Shown here piece by piece: positions 8,865-16,023 of a DNA stretch of 53,270 nt. A program made the position numbers and the translations under genes. Below the pieces are notes generated by a model. The model was given only the letters and a program-made list of their open reading frames with translations, was not told where the DNA came from and did no database searches. Each line of letters starts with the position of its first letter. Within the stretch, counting starts at the first letter, position 1. Source of the DNA: Phycisphaeraceae bacterium (GTDB taxonomy: Bacteria > Planctomycetota > Phycisphaerae > Phycisphaerales > Phycisphaeraceae); the NCBI GenBank assembly GCA_028284155.1, contig JANQSF010000107.1, forward strand, positions 1 to 53,270, given 5' to 3'.

Positions 8865-9434
8865 TCATATCCAGCCACGCGATCGCAATTCCTGGACGAT
8901 GGATGTTTTCAGTTCGAGCGTGTCGTGCTCGGCGCACCAATGGTCCACATAAGCCCAATCAATCTCGGCGTAATTCTCGCGGATGATATTGCTGACGTCG
9001 GTTACGTCCTTGACCCGTCGCCCACCTTTTGACCAACGTAGTTTCGTGACCAACACGTCCTCCAAGGTCGCTACATACGAGTCGCGGTCTTGTATCGCCA
9101 CGCGCGTGCGACGATCGAATCGGGCACGATCGTGTGGATCATCGCTCAGTAGAAACAGCTCAATCTTGAACAGCGAACCTTGTACCTTCACGATGTACCG
9201 CATCGTCGCCGTGACGGTCTCAAAGCCCATCTGTGGGTCAAGTGAATACTCCGGCCCTAGTTGTTTCATCAGTGCGTTGATTGAACGATCGACGATGTGT
9301 ATGACGAAGTCGGCATCCTGCGTCGATCGCGGCGGCGCGTAACAGTTGACCGAAAGCGATCCAACAAGCATGTAGGGAATGGACGCCGCTTCCAATGCGT
9401 CAATGATGTCGATGGCGATCTGTTCACTCTCCAT
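8865..9434 (-). CDS. Nucleotidyltransferase of the AbiEii/MNT-like superfamily
   Basis: Protein of 189 residues from the ATG at 9434 (an upstream in-frame ATG at 9467 would add 11 residues). The minimal nucleotidyltransferase signature is visible: GS at 25-26 (YMLVGSLSVNCYAPPRSTQD) followed by DxD at 40-42 (DADFVI), and a third acidic position in FKIELFLL. The C-terminal half is helical and matches the general layout of AbiEii/DUF6036-like proteins. Its start overlaps the stop of the small gene upstream by 11 bases, so the two are translated together. Such pairs occur in mobile or defence settings, but no toxin is proven here. The nucleotide target is unknown. Confidence 0.8.
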   Translation of the reverse strand: MESEQIAIDIIDALEAASIPYMLVGSLSVNCYAPPRSTQDADFVIHIVDRSINALMKQLGPEYSLDPQMGFETVTATMRYIVKVQGSLFKIELFLLSDDPHDRARFDRRTRVAIQDRDSYVATLEDVLVTKLRWSKGGRRVKDVTDVSNIIRENYAEIDWAYVDHWCAEHDTLELKTSIVQELRSRGWI

Positions 9435-9684
9435 CGTTGAATCCGACCGGGACCACGGGGTCGTCATCCATCTCGCGCTGCATCTGCAATCGACGTTCCA
9501 TCAACGCGAAGATCTGCTCGTCAGACGCGTCCGGGTGCTTAGTGCGCAGGCCCGCCTCCATCCATCGACAGGCCAGGTCGAACAGGCGCGGGCCTTCCAG
9601 CAGACGGTCGCCTCGCGACATCGTGCGGGCCCGCTCGAAGCGGTCGCGCTCGATGTCGTCGATCAATTCTCGCGTCGGTTTCAT
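9424..9684 (-). CDS. Small partner protein of the nucleotidyltransferase
   Basis: An 86-residue, highly charged, helical protein (RLLEGPRLFDLACRWMEAG, then DASDEQIFALMERRLQMQREMDD). Small proteins of this pattern are often encoded directly before nucleotidyltransferase genes in planctomycetes and cyanobacteria; that is from memory and not checked. The stop codon overlaps the next gene, which implies translational coupling. Function unknown; a partner or regulator of the nucleotidyltransferase is likely. Confidence 0.78.
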   Translation of the reverse strand: MKPTRELIDDIERDRFERARTMSRGDRLLEGPRLFDLACRWMEAGLRTKHPDASDEQIFALMERRLQMQREMDDDPVVPVGFNDGE

Positions 9685-9692
9685 GCCAGATT

Positions 9693-9968
9693 CTACCGCG
9701 AATGATCTGGTCGCGACTCGTTGGTCTTCTTTGAGATGGGGATCCGGATGTGCCGCAGGCCTGGACGGGGCTTAAACCATTCATTCGACGTCAATCGTCG
9801 TTGCTCGTGCCACGTTGACTCGACGTCAAGAACGACGGGATCCGGAGCAGTCATTGGCATTGATGAACTTGGCCGGTCGGTCGTACAACCCAACAAGTTC
9901 AACGCACTACAAACAATCAATATTGGTCCAGCGATCCCGCGCAACGGTGTCGATAAGCAGCGCGGCAT
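9693..9968 (-). CDS. Possible small lipoprotein
   Basis: A 91-residue frame with an N-terminal hydrophobic segment ending in a lipobox (LLGC, residues 25-28), followed by a polar tail with no recognisable domain. Its ATG lies six bases after the pyrG stop codon, and the pyrG end itself supplies a GAG/GGGAG ribosome site, so it would be coupled to pyrG. Base composition is close to its neighbours. It may be a genuine lipoprotein or a chance frame; I cannot name it. Confidence 0.5.
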   Translation of the reverse strand: MPRCLSTPLRGIAGPILIVCSALNLLGCTTDRPSSSMPMTAPDPVVLDVESTWHEQRRLTSNEWFKPRPGLRHIRIPISKKTNESRPDHSR

Positions 9969-9974
9969 GCTCCC

Positions 9975-11906
9975 TCACTCCGCCACAACCGCGTCGCGCT
10001 CCGGCAACCAACGATCGCTGATGCGGTCAGCCGACTCGTCCGGGTAGGCGTGGCGGATGGCGGCGGCGGCCAGGCCGAGGAACATCGGCGCGGGGCGCAA
10101 CGGTCGGCTGCTCAATTCCGGGTGGAACTGCGCACCGATGAAGTAGGGGTGTGCCTTGAGCGGCAACTCGAGCATCTGCATGATCGGCTGATCGGGGTGT
10201 CGGCCGCTGAAGATCAGGCCGGCCGACTCAAGTTGCTCGATGTATTGCGGATCGACCTCGTAGCGGTGGCGGAACCGTTCGCGGATCGTGAACGATCCGG
10301 GAGCGACCGAGGGATCGAGGGACCGAGCCATCGAGGGCGCAGAAAAGGCGTCGGAATCGGACCCCCTTGGTCCCTTGGTCCCCTGGTCCCTCGGTCCCTT
10401 CTGATAGAGGAACGCCGCCAATGTGTCGCCGCTGATCAACACTTCCTTGCCACCTAAGCGCATGTTACCGCCGAGGCCTTCGATCTTTTTCTGTTCGGGC
10501 AGGATGTCGATCACGGGGTGCGGCGCGTCGGTGTCGAATTCGGTGCTGCCCGCGCCTTCAAGGCCGCAGACGTGACGCGCGTACTCGATCACGGCGACCT
10601 GGAACCCAAGGCAAATGCCCAGATAGGGCAGGCCGTTTTCGCGGCAGTGCCGGACGCAGGCGACCTTGCCCTCCGTCCCGCGCACGCCGAACCCGCCGGG
10701 GACGATGACGCCGTCGAGACCGGACAACACGCCGTCGACGTCGCCGGGATCGATCTCCGTCGTGTCGATCCATTGTGCATCGATGTCAACGCTCAGGCGG
10801 GCGCCGCAATGTTCGATCGCCTTATCGATCGACGCGTACGCGTCGCGTAATGCCGCGTATTTGCCGGTGATGCCGATCCTCACCTTGTACCGCCGCGGGC
10901 CGGTCAACTGGTTGACGAACTTGAGCCAATCGCCGCGCACGCGGTCTTCGTGGGCCTGATCGACGCGCGAATGCAGGTCGAGCAGGCTGAGCACTTCGCG
11001 GTCGAGCCCGGCGTCGCGCATCGCGGCGGGGATCGTGTAGATGCTCTTGCGGTCGTGCATCGAAAAGACGCGGTGCATCGGCACGTTGCTGAACATCGCG
11101 ATCTTCTGCATGGCTGAATCGGTCACCGGGTTTTCCGCCCGGCAGGCGACGATCTGCGGCTGAACGCCCGCTTCCATGAGCTTCTTCAAGCCAAGCTGCG
11201 CCGCCTTGCTCTTCTGCTCGCCCAACGCGTGCGGCTCGATGATGTATGTCAACGCGACAAAGCAGACCGCCTTTTCGCCCTCTTCAAACGCCAACTCGCG
11301 CAACGCCTCGATGTAGAAGCCGTTCTCGTAATCGCCGGCCGTGCCGCCGACCTCGACGAACACGACATCGGCCTTCTGCTTCATGGCCAGTTCGCGCAGC
11401 TTGTACTTCACCTCGCCCGTGACGTGCGGGATCATCTGCACGTCTCGGCCGAGATAGCCGCCCTCGCGTTCCTTATCGAGCACGTGCTTGAAGATCTGCC
11501 CACTGGTCACGAAGTTGTCGCGGTTCAGGTCCTGGTTGAGCATCCGCTCGTACGTGCCCAGGTCCATGTCCGTCTCTTTCCCGTCGTCCAGCACGAACAC
11601 CTCGCCGTGCCGGTACGGGTTGAGCGTGCCCGAATCGATATTGAGGTAGCCCTCCATCTTGATCGGGGCGACCGAGAGCTTCTTGTCTTTGAGCAGGCGG
11701 GCGAGCGAAGACGAGAAAATCCCCTTGCCCAAACCGGACATGACCGTGCCGATGACGACGACAAACTTGTGTCGGCCGCGCTCGTACCCAAACGGGACGG
11801 AGTCGAAGAACTCCGACTCATGCGACGCATGCCCCACGGCCGCTAGATGATCCGGCGGGGCGGCGGGAACGGTCGGGTCGTGTGTCGGGTCGTTGGAAGG
11901 GGGCAT
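9975..11906 (-). CDS. pyrG: CTP synthase (divergent, with an insertion)
   Basis: Makes CTP from UTP, ATP and glutamine. The 643 residues are about 100 more than E. coli PyrG. An extra leader of about 46 residues precedes the synthetase domain; the P-loop region reads GTVMSGLGKG (53-62), where most enzymes have GGVVSSLGKG, and the next motif is KMEGYLNIDSGTLNP in place of KLDPYINVDPGTMSP. The metal-binding DGKETDMDLG is kept. The glutaminase domain has the nucleophile Cys432 (GICLGFQ) and His/Glu in QFHPEL. Residues about 499-536 are a low-complexity insert (QKGPRDQGTKGPRG...) encoded by an inverted repeat. The reading frame is otherwise intact. Confidence 0.95.
   Translation of the reverse strand: MPPSNDPTHDPTVPAAPPDHLAAVGHASHESEFFDSVPFGYERGRHKFVVVIGTVMSGLGKGIFSSSLARLLKDKKLSVAPIKMEGYLNIDSGTLNPYRHGEVFVLDDGKETDMDLGTYERMLNQDLNRDNFVTSGQIFKHVLDKEREGGYLGRDVQMIPHVTGEVKYKLRELAMKQKADVVFVEVGGTAGDYENGFYIEALRELAFEEGEKAVCFVALTYIIEPHALGEQKSKAAQLGLKKLMEAGVQPQIVACRAENPVTDSAMQKIAMFSNVPMHRVFSMHDRKSIYTIPAAMRDAGLDREVLSLLDLHSRVDQAHEDRVRGDWLKFVNQLTGPRRYKVRIGITGKYAALRDAYASIDKAIEHCGARLSVDIDAQWIDTTEIDPGDVDGVLSGLDGVIVPGGFGVRGTEGKVACVRHCRENGLPYLGICLGFQVAVIEYARHVCGLEGAGSTEFDTDAPHPVIDILPEQKKIEGLGGNMRLGGKEVLISGDTLAAFLYQKGPRDQGTKGPRGSDSDAFSAPSMARSLDPSVAPGSFTIRERFRHRYEVDPQYIEQLESAGLIFSGRHPDQPIMQMLELPLKAHPYFIGAQFHPELSSRPLRPAPMFLGLAAAAIRHAYPDESADRISDRWLPERDAVVAE
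10294..10405. repeat. Low-complexity palindrome inserted in frame within pyrG
   Basis: On the plus strand the left part repeats GAYCGAGGG-like units (10305-10336) and the right part repeats GGTCCC(T/C) units four times (10369-10400). The two halves are rough reverse complements, so the segment can fold into a long imperfect hairpin. It codes for about 37 residues absent from ordinary CTP synthases. Confidence 0.8.
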
Positions 11907-11993
11907 AGATTAACGTATCACGGCCGATGGCCGGTGGCAAATGCCCGCCCTTACAACCACACGCACAGGGCTGGGAACGGGCTTGCTGCGCAG

Positions 11994-12032
11994 ATCAAAC
12001 GCTCCGCGGACAGTCCGAGCGGAGCGTTTGAT
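11994..12032 (-). terminator. Strong hairpin terminator between a PEP-CTERM gene and pyrG
   Basis: A 14-bp perfect stem: ATCAAACGCTCCGC (11994-12007) with its complement at 12019-12032, loop of 11 bases. It follows the minus-strand PEP-CTERM gene by 28 bases and precedes pyrG, so it should separate their transcripts. Confidence 0.75.
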
Positions 12033-12059
12033 TCGAGGCACCGTCAAGCCGCCATTAGA

Positions 12060-12851
12060 TTACCCAACGCGTCGTCGCCGACCGGCAAACAATGCTAAAC
12101 CGATCAATGCCGTCACCGCCGAGGCCGGTTCGGGCACGCCCGGGGCGTTGTTGTTCGGCAGCGGGTTCAATTCGACCCGGGCGATCTCGACGCTGGCGTC
12201 GGCGCTCGACGTGTCGTCGCCGAAGAAGATGAAGTTCGGGATTTCGTAAGGGTCGGGCGCGCCCATGAAGCCGGTGTAGTCTCGCAACGACCCGGTCAGG
12301 ATGGTCGAGCCGTTCGCCGCCAACGAATAGGCTGCGCCCTGCACCGTCCACGTGTAGCGCACGATCGTCTGCGTCGTGTCGATGAACGCCCCCTCGGCGT
12401 GCGTGAACAGGTCGCCGGGCGACAGGCCGCCGTCGTCGTCTTCATACACCCACACCTCGTCGGTCCAGAACGCCGTCTCCAACCCGCGCAGGTCGTTGGC
12501 GATGAAGATGACGCTGAACCCGCCGCGGTCGACGTGGTCGTGGCCCTCGCTGTCGATGCGCAGGTCCATGATCAGCTCGAAGCCGGCCGTGCGGTCGAGC
12601 GTGCCGATGCCCGGGTGCAGGTTGCCGAACAGGCCGGCCGAGTCGGTGCGCGTCGTCGTCGTGTCGAGAGTCGAGAAGGTGGGGCCGGCCGTCAGCGTCG
12701 CGTTGCTGGCAAACAGCGGGTCGTCGAGGAACAGCCAGCCCTGCGCCGCCGGCGTCGTCCCCAGGTTACCGTCGTACAACACCACCGCATGCGCGTTCGA
12801 CGCCACGCAGGCGACGACGCACGCAACGACACATCCAATCCACGGCCTCAT
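12060..12851 (-). CDS. PEP-CTERM sorting domain protein
   Basis: Secreted protein of 263 residues. Signal peptide 1-22 (MRPWIGCVVACVVACVASNA, cut after AHA). The mature domain resembles legume-lectin/laminin-G-like beta sandwiches in layout (FELIMDLRIDSEGHD, GGFSVIFIANDLRGLE, TIVRYTWTVQGAAYSL), as seen in many PEP-CTERM proteins; this is a fold guess. The C terminus is GVPEPASAVTALIGLALFAG followed by RRRRVG, a complete PEP-CTERM tail. The ATG at 12851 has GAGGTG upstream. A strong terminator follows. Probably a surface or extracellular-matrix protein. Confidence 0.9.
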   Translation of the reverse strand: MRPWIGCVVACVVACVASNAHAVVLYDGNLGTTPAAQGWLFLDDPLFASNATLTAGPTFSTLDTTTTRTDSAGLFGNLHPGIGTLDRTAGFELIMDLRIDSEGHDHVDRGGFSVIFIANDLRGLETAFWTDEVWVYEDDDGGLSPGDLFTHAEGAFIDTTQTIVRYTWTVQGAAYSLAANGSTILTGSLRDYTGFMGAPDPYEIPNFIFFGDDTSSADASVEIARVELNPLPNNNAPGVPEPASAVTALIGLALFAGRRRRVG

Positions 12852-12954
12852 GTTTCACCTCGTATGGTCGGTCGCAAGTCCGCCCCGGCGTTGGGTTGGC
12901 CGGGACGATCAAATGATAGCCCATGCGTGACCGTGTGGACGGGCAGGGGAGCAC

Positions 12955-13054
12955 GGGAGGCGGGGAGAAAGGGAGATGCCCAGCATCGAACACTCGCCTT
13001 CTCCCCGACTCCCTCTCTCCCTTTCTCCCCTTCTCCCATCCTCCCCGCCTTCCC
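12955..13054. repeat. Purine/pyrimidine-rich inverted repeat
   Basis: A GA-rich stretch (GGCGGGGAGAAAGGGAGA, about 12959-12976) faces a CT-rich stretch (TCTCCCTTTCTCCCC and following, about 13015-13054); the cores AGAAAGGGAGA and TCTCCCTTTCT are reverse complements. It lies between two minus-strand genes and may end transcription of the upstream GH115-C-like gene's transcript partner or be a low-complexity repeat. Confidence 0.5.
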
Positions 13055-13750
13055 TCACTTGCCCCGCACCCGCTCGGCCGGCCCCGCGTCGGTCGGCCGA
13101 GCGAACTTGCGGTCGGTCGTCATCAGCCACTTGTCGAACTCCGTCCCGTCCTCACGCATCGAGAACATGATCACGTGTTCGCCGGGCTTGGCGATGTCGA
13201 GGTACAGAATCCCCGGCACGCCCGTGTGCTTCTCCTTTGTCCGCTGCTTGCTGTCCCAGAACCACTTGTTCTTGGCTGTCCACTGCATCCGCTGGCCGGT
13301 GGCCGGCCACTTGCCGTTCAGCCCGACGTGCAGCCCGTTGTCTTCCGTCGTCGTCGAGTAGATGCGGGCCCAGACGTAATACCGACCCGGCTTGTTGATA
13401 TGCACCTTGTAGTAAAGCACGGCCATCTTGCCCGGCTCGTTCGAGAAGTTCTCGCCCTTCACGAGCTTGTCGCCGTGCGTCCGCCGTGTGTCGGGCAGGA
13501 TCTCCAGATACCGCCCGCCGGACGCGCCCTTGACGTGTGCCGGATCGCCGTCCGGCTCGACCTTCGGCGTCCGCTTGGCGTCCGTGACGTACCACGCACG
13601 CTTGGACGTAAGCGTTTGCTTGAAGAAATGCTCGGCCTCGACGGCGATCAGCCCGCCGCGTTCTTCGAACACGACGTTCGGTTTGACGCCCGGCTCAGCC
13701 GGGGCGGGTGCCAACGAAATGAACAGAGCCGTCCAGAGCAGTGAGTTCAT
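13055..13750 (-). CDS. Exported protein resembling the GH115 C-terminal domain
   Basis: Protein of 231 residues with a short signal peptide (MNSLLWTALFISLAPAPAEP). The mature domain begins VVFEERGGLIAVEAEHF, which is the opening of the beta-sandwich domain that ends family 115 glycoside hydrolases and occurs alone in planctomycetes; later motifs are GRYLEILPDTR and KPGRYYVWARIYSTTTEDNGLHVGLNGKW, the last typical of carbohydrate-binding modules. It likely binds polysaccharide outside the cell. The start at 13750 is fixed by AGGAG upstream; the frame stays open for 41 codons further but through repeat DNA. Its promoter region holds a palindromic element. Confidence 0.8.
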   Translation of the reverse strand: MNSLLWTALFISLAPAPAEPGVKPNVVFEERGGLIAVEAEHFFKQTLTSKRAWYVTDAKRTPKVEPDGDPAHVKGASGGRYLEILPDTRRTHGDKLVKGENFSNEPGKMAVLYYKVHINKPGRYYVWARIYSTTTEDNGLHVGLNGKWPATGQRMQWTAKNKWFWDSKQRTKEKHTGVPGILYLDIAKPGEHVIMFSMREDGTEFDKWLMTTDRKFARPTDAGPAERVRGK

Positions 13751-13762
13751 CACCAGAATCTC

Positions 13763-13894
13763 CTGACAAGAAAGATCAGCGCGGCCAACCGTAGGGTGCG
13801 CTTTAGCGCACCGGGGTTGCGGGCGCGTTGTCCGTTGACCGCGGTGCGCTATAGCGCACCCTACGTCTGACAAAAAAGATCAGCGCGGCCAACC
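13763..13894. repeat. Palindromic element flanked by a 28-bp direct duplication
   Basis: Inner inverted repeat: arms at 13790-13813 and 13842-13865 begin GTAGGGTGCGC and differ at one position. The flanks, 13763-13790 and 13867-13894, are direct repeats of 28 bases (CTGACAARAAAGATCAGCG...) with one mismatch. The right copy is half of a working terminator; the left copy is an orphan half. Confidence 0.85.
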
Positions 13895-13908
13895 CGGCCG
13901 CGCTGATC
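13871..13908 (-). terminator. Intrinsic terminator of the coiled-coil membrane protein gene
   Basis: Perfect 13-bp stem GATCAGCGCGGCC (13878-13890) with its complement at 13896-13908, followed on the minus strand by TTTTTTG (read from 13877 down). It lies 30 bases after the stop codon at 13939. Confidence 0.88.
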
Positions 13909-13938
13909 GTGAATCGTCCATAGAACCAACGGGCAACG

Positions 13939-14577
13939 TCAGCCGAGCCCGCCCGGCATCATGCCGCCGACCTGCGAGATCAGCGCGCTGATCCACGCCG
14001 CGCCGCCGATGTAGATGCTGAACGTCAGGATGGCGATCATGATCAACGCCACCCAGCGCGCCGGCCCGGTCTCGCTGAACCCGACCACCAGCAGGCCAAC
14101 GATCAAAACGAGCGATCCGAAGATGAAAAACGCTTCATAGAAATACTGCTTGCCGGGCAGTTTCATCATGGCCGTCTGCGCGTCGAACTGCGCCTCATGC
14201 CATTCACCCTGCGAAAGCTTCTTCTTTTCGTCGCGCCGATCGTCACGCCACTCTTTCAATTCTTCTTCCAACTCCTTCTTGCGCTCGTCGTCGCTTTCCG
14301 TGCGGTCTTCGCGGTCCATGGCGTTGATTTCGTCAATCTCAGACTGGATGCTGTTGGACTTCGCCTCGGTCTCGTGCTCGAACTCCATGACCTCCAGGCG
14401 GGCGTCACTGGCGGTGTCGCTGGCGGAGATCAACGCCAGGCTGCTGCAACCCTTGGCAAACACGACCAGGATCAGCCCGATCAGCAGCAGCAGCGAGCCG
14501 AACGGCTTGAGCATCACCAACGGGTTGAACTCGTCACCGGGGCCGGCGTGACCTTGCGGGGCGTTTTCATCTGACAT
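13939..14577 (-). CDS. Membrane protein with a charged coiled coil
   Basis: Protein of 212 residues from the ATG at 14577, which has AAGGATGG upstream; a longer frame from 14619 is possible. After a polar N terminus comes a membrane segment (FGSLLLLIGLILVVFAKGCSS, about 26-46), a very acidic/basic coiled coil (about 60-125, SEIDEINAMDREDRTESDDE and following), then two membrane segments (FFIFGSLVLIVGLLVVGF and ALIMIAILTFSIYIGGAAW) and a Gly/Met-rich end. No enzymatic motif. It is the first gene of its transcript and ends at a clear terminator. Function unknown. Confidence 0.78.
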   Translation of the reverse strand: MSDENAPQGHAGPGDEFNPLVMLKPFGSLLLLIGLILVVFAKGCSSLALISASDTASDARLEVMEFEHETEAKSNSIQSEIDEINAMDREDRTESDDERKKELEEELKEWRDDRRDEKKKLSQGEWHEAQFDAQTAMMKLPGKQYFYEAFFIFGSLVLIVGLLVVGFSETGPARWVALIMIAILTFSIYIGGAAWISALISQVGGMMPGGLG

Positions 14578-14709
14578 GGGTCCATCCTTTGTGAAAAGAG
14601 AAACGGAGACTCCGAACAAGCCGAACGGCTGACTATATCCTGCATATGCCGGACCGATGTGTCAAGCAGGCCGGGCGGTCGTGGTTCGTTTTGGGACCGG
14701 CGACTGTCT

Positions 14710-14778
14710 CGTGCCACGGCCGTATCGGCCGTGCGGCTCGTCGAGGGTGATTCGCACGGCCAACACGGCCGTGGCACG
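14710..14778. repeat. Dispersed palindrome, family A, copy 1
   Basis: Arms of 26 bases (14710-14735 and 14753-14778), each built from nested GGCCGT/ACGGCC palindromes and starting CGTGCCACGGCCGT, with a 17-base spacer. The same architecture and spacing recur at 27415-27483, and a half copy at 20446-20471. Confidence 0.88.
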
Positions 14779-14832
14779 AATCTCTACGTCACGGGGGCGG
14801 CAGCCCCGCATTCAATCGACCGCCCTCAAAGC

Positions 14833-14862
14833 AAAACCCCGCCGACGGGTGTCGGCGGGGCT
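14833..14862 (-). terminator. Terminator of the third PEP-CTERM gene
   Basis: Stem CCCCGCCGAC (14837-14846) pairs with GTCGGCGGGG (14851-14860); on the minus strand it is followed by TTTTGC. It lies about 30 bases after the stop at 14892. Confidence 0.82.
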
Positions 14863-14891
14863 TGGGTCAATTCGTCATGAGTTCAACGTGC

Positions 14892-15632
14892 TCAGGCGGC
14901 GCGACGCCGACGGAGCATCGCCAGGCCGGCCAGCCCCAGCAGGCCGAACGTCGCCGGCTCGGGCACGCCGGGGGTCGGGGTCGGCTGGGCCGAACGGATG
15001 AAGTCGATGTTCATGTCAAGCGAAGGAATGACCGTGCCGTCCACCGTCAACTTCAGGGCACTGACGTCGCCGAAGTCGACGCCGGTAAACTCGGAGAAGA
15101 GGAATGTCTCGGTCGTCGGGGCGAAGACGCCGCCGGCGAGGTTGTGCGTCACCGTATCGGTGTCCGCGCCACCGTTTGACCACACCTGGATCGAGATATC
15201 GCCGGGCACGTCCATGAAGTCGATGCCGAGTTCGAATCGGTCTTCACCGAGCGGGCTCAGGTCGACGCTTCCAAGGCCGGCGGTAGCAACACCGTTGGCG
15301 TCGTTGTCGTCGCCGTCCCAGGTCACCATCGAGATGCCTTCCAACTCGTCGCCCTGGCTGATCGACCAACGGCTGTTCCCGCCGTTGTGGATCGAGTTGT
15401 CGATGAAGTTGTTGCTCGGGTTGGCGGTAATTGAACTGTGGATGTCGCGGTGACCGCCCAACGCGCCCGGGGCCGGCGACAACTCGTTGCCCGACATCGT
15501 GCCGGGAGGGCCGCTGAAGTTCACACTGTGCGCGTCTTCAAAAGTGTCAATCAGGATGGCCTGCGCACTCGACGCCCACACAAACATCGCCATGACTGCA
15601 AAAGCCAACGTCTTCTTCTTCCCAAAGCTCAT
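14892..15632 (-). CDS. PEP-CTERM sorting domain protein
   Basis: Secreted protein of 246 residues. Signal peptide 1-25 (KKKTLAFAVMAMFVWASSAQA). The mature part is acidic and beta-rich (FEDAHSVNFSGPPGTMSGN, ELGIDFMDVPGDISIQVWS, FGDVSALKLTVDGTVIPSL) and has no named domain. The tail TPGVPEPATFGLLGLAGLAM then RRRRAA is a full PEP-CTERM signal. The ATG at 15632 is preceded by AAGGAG. About 390 bases of non-coding DNA lie upstream. Likely an exported, exosortase-processed surface protein. Confidence 0.92.
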   Translation of the reverse strand: MSFGKKKTLAFAVMAMFVWASSAQAILIDTFEDAHSVNFSGPPGTMSGNELSPAPGALGGHRDIHSSITANPSNNFIDNSIHNGGNSRWSISQGDELEGISMVTWDGDDNDANGVATAGLGSVDLSPLGEDRFELGIDFMDVPGDISIQVWSNGGADTDTVTHNLAGGVFAPTTETFLFSEFTGVDFGDVSALKLTVDGTVIPSLDMNIDFIRSAQPTPTPGVPEPATFGLLGLAGLAMLRRRRAA

Positions 15633-16023
15633 ACTCGAAACTCCTTGTGATTCGCTGACCGGTCACTGATGCGTTCAGCAACTCTCAATCTTCAATGCGT
15701 CCTCGTTGCACAACAAAATCGTTCGATCTCAACTCGCGTCGCAGTGTCGTGCCCGTCCCATCTCCCTTATTGATGCGGACGTGCGGCCCGACGGACTGCC
15801 CATAGGTTATCCCCTCGTCAACCGGTCTGCAAGTGGCAGGACGGCCGATTCCGGAAAAAACGCCTCCAAACCGCGACCCGATCGTCCAAATACAGCCCCA
15901 AATTACCCATTTTGAACAGCTTACGCCGCGCCAGCAGGCCCCCACAGTGCACGCCAACAGGCGCAATAGCCCGTCTGCGACCACCCGGCCCCCGCCCTGC
16001 GGCGTATCCCCGCGCCGGCCGCC
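15633..16023. other. Gene-free stretch upstream of the PEP-CTERM gene
   Basis: About 390 bases without a convincing gene. The part next to 15632 carries the ribosome site and presumably the promoter of the PEP-CTERM gene. Short open frames on both strands (for example 15685-15984, minus) have no family resemblance and no ribosome site. No terminator hairpin with a T tract is visible after the stop at 16024. Confidence 0.5.

Noticed and set aside
10294..10405. CRISPR-like short repeats in pyrG
   Set aside because: Units are 8-9 bases, not separated by unique spacers, and lie inside a coding frame; no CRISPR array or cas gene is present.
15685..15984. Small frame of 99 codons in the non-coding stretch
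   Set aside because: Unusual composition (many Gly, Cys, Trp), no ribosome site and no known relative.
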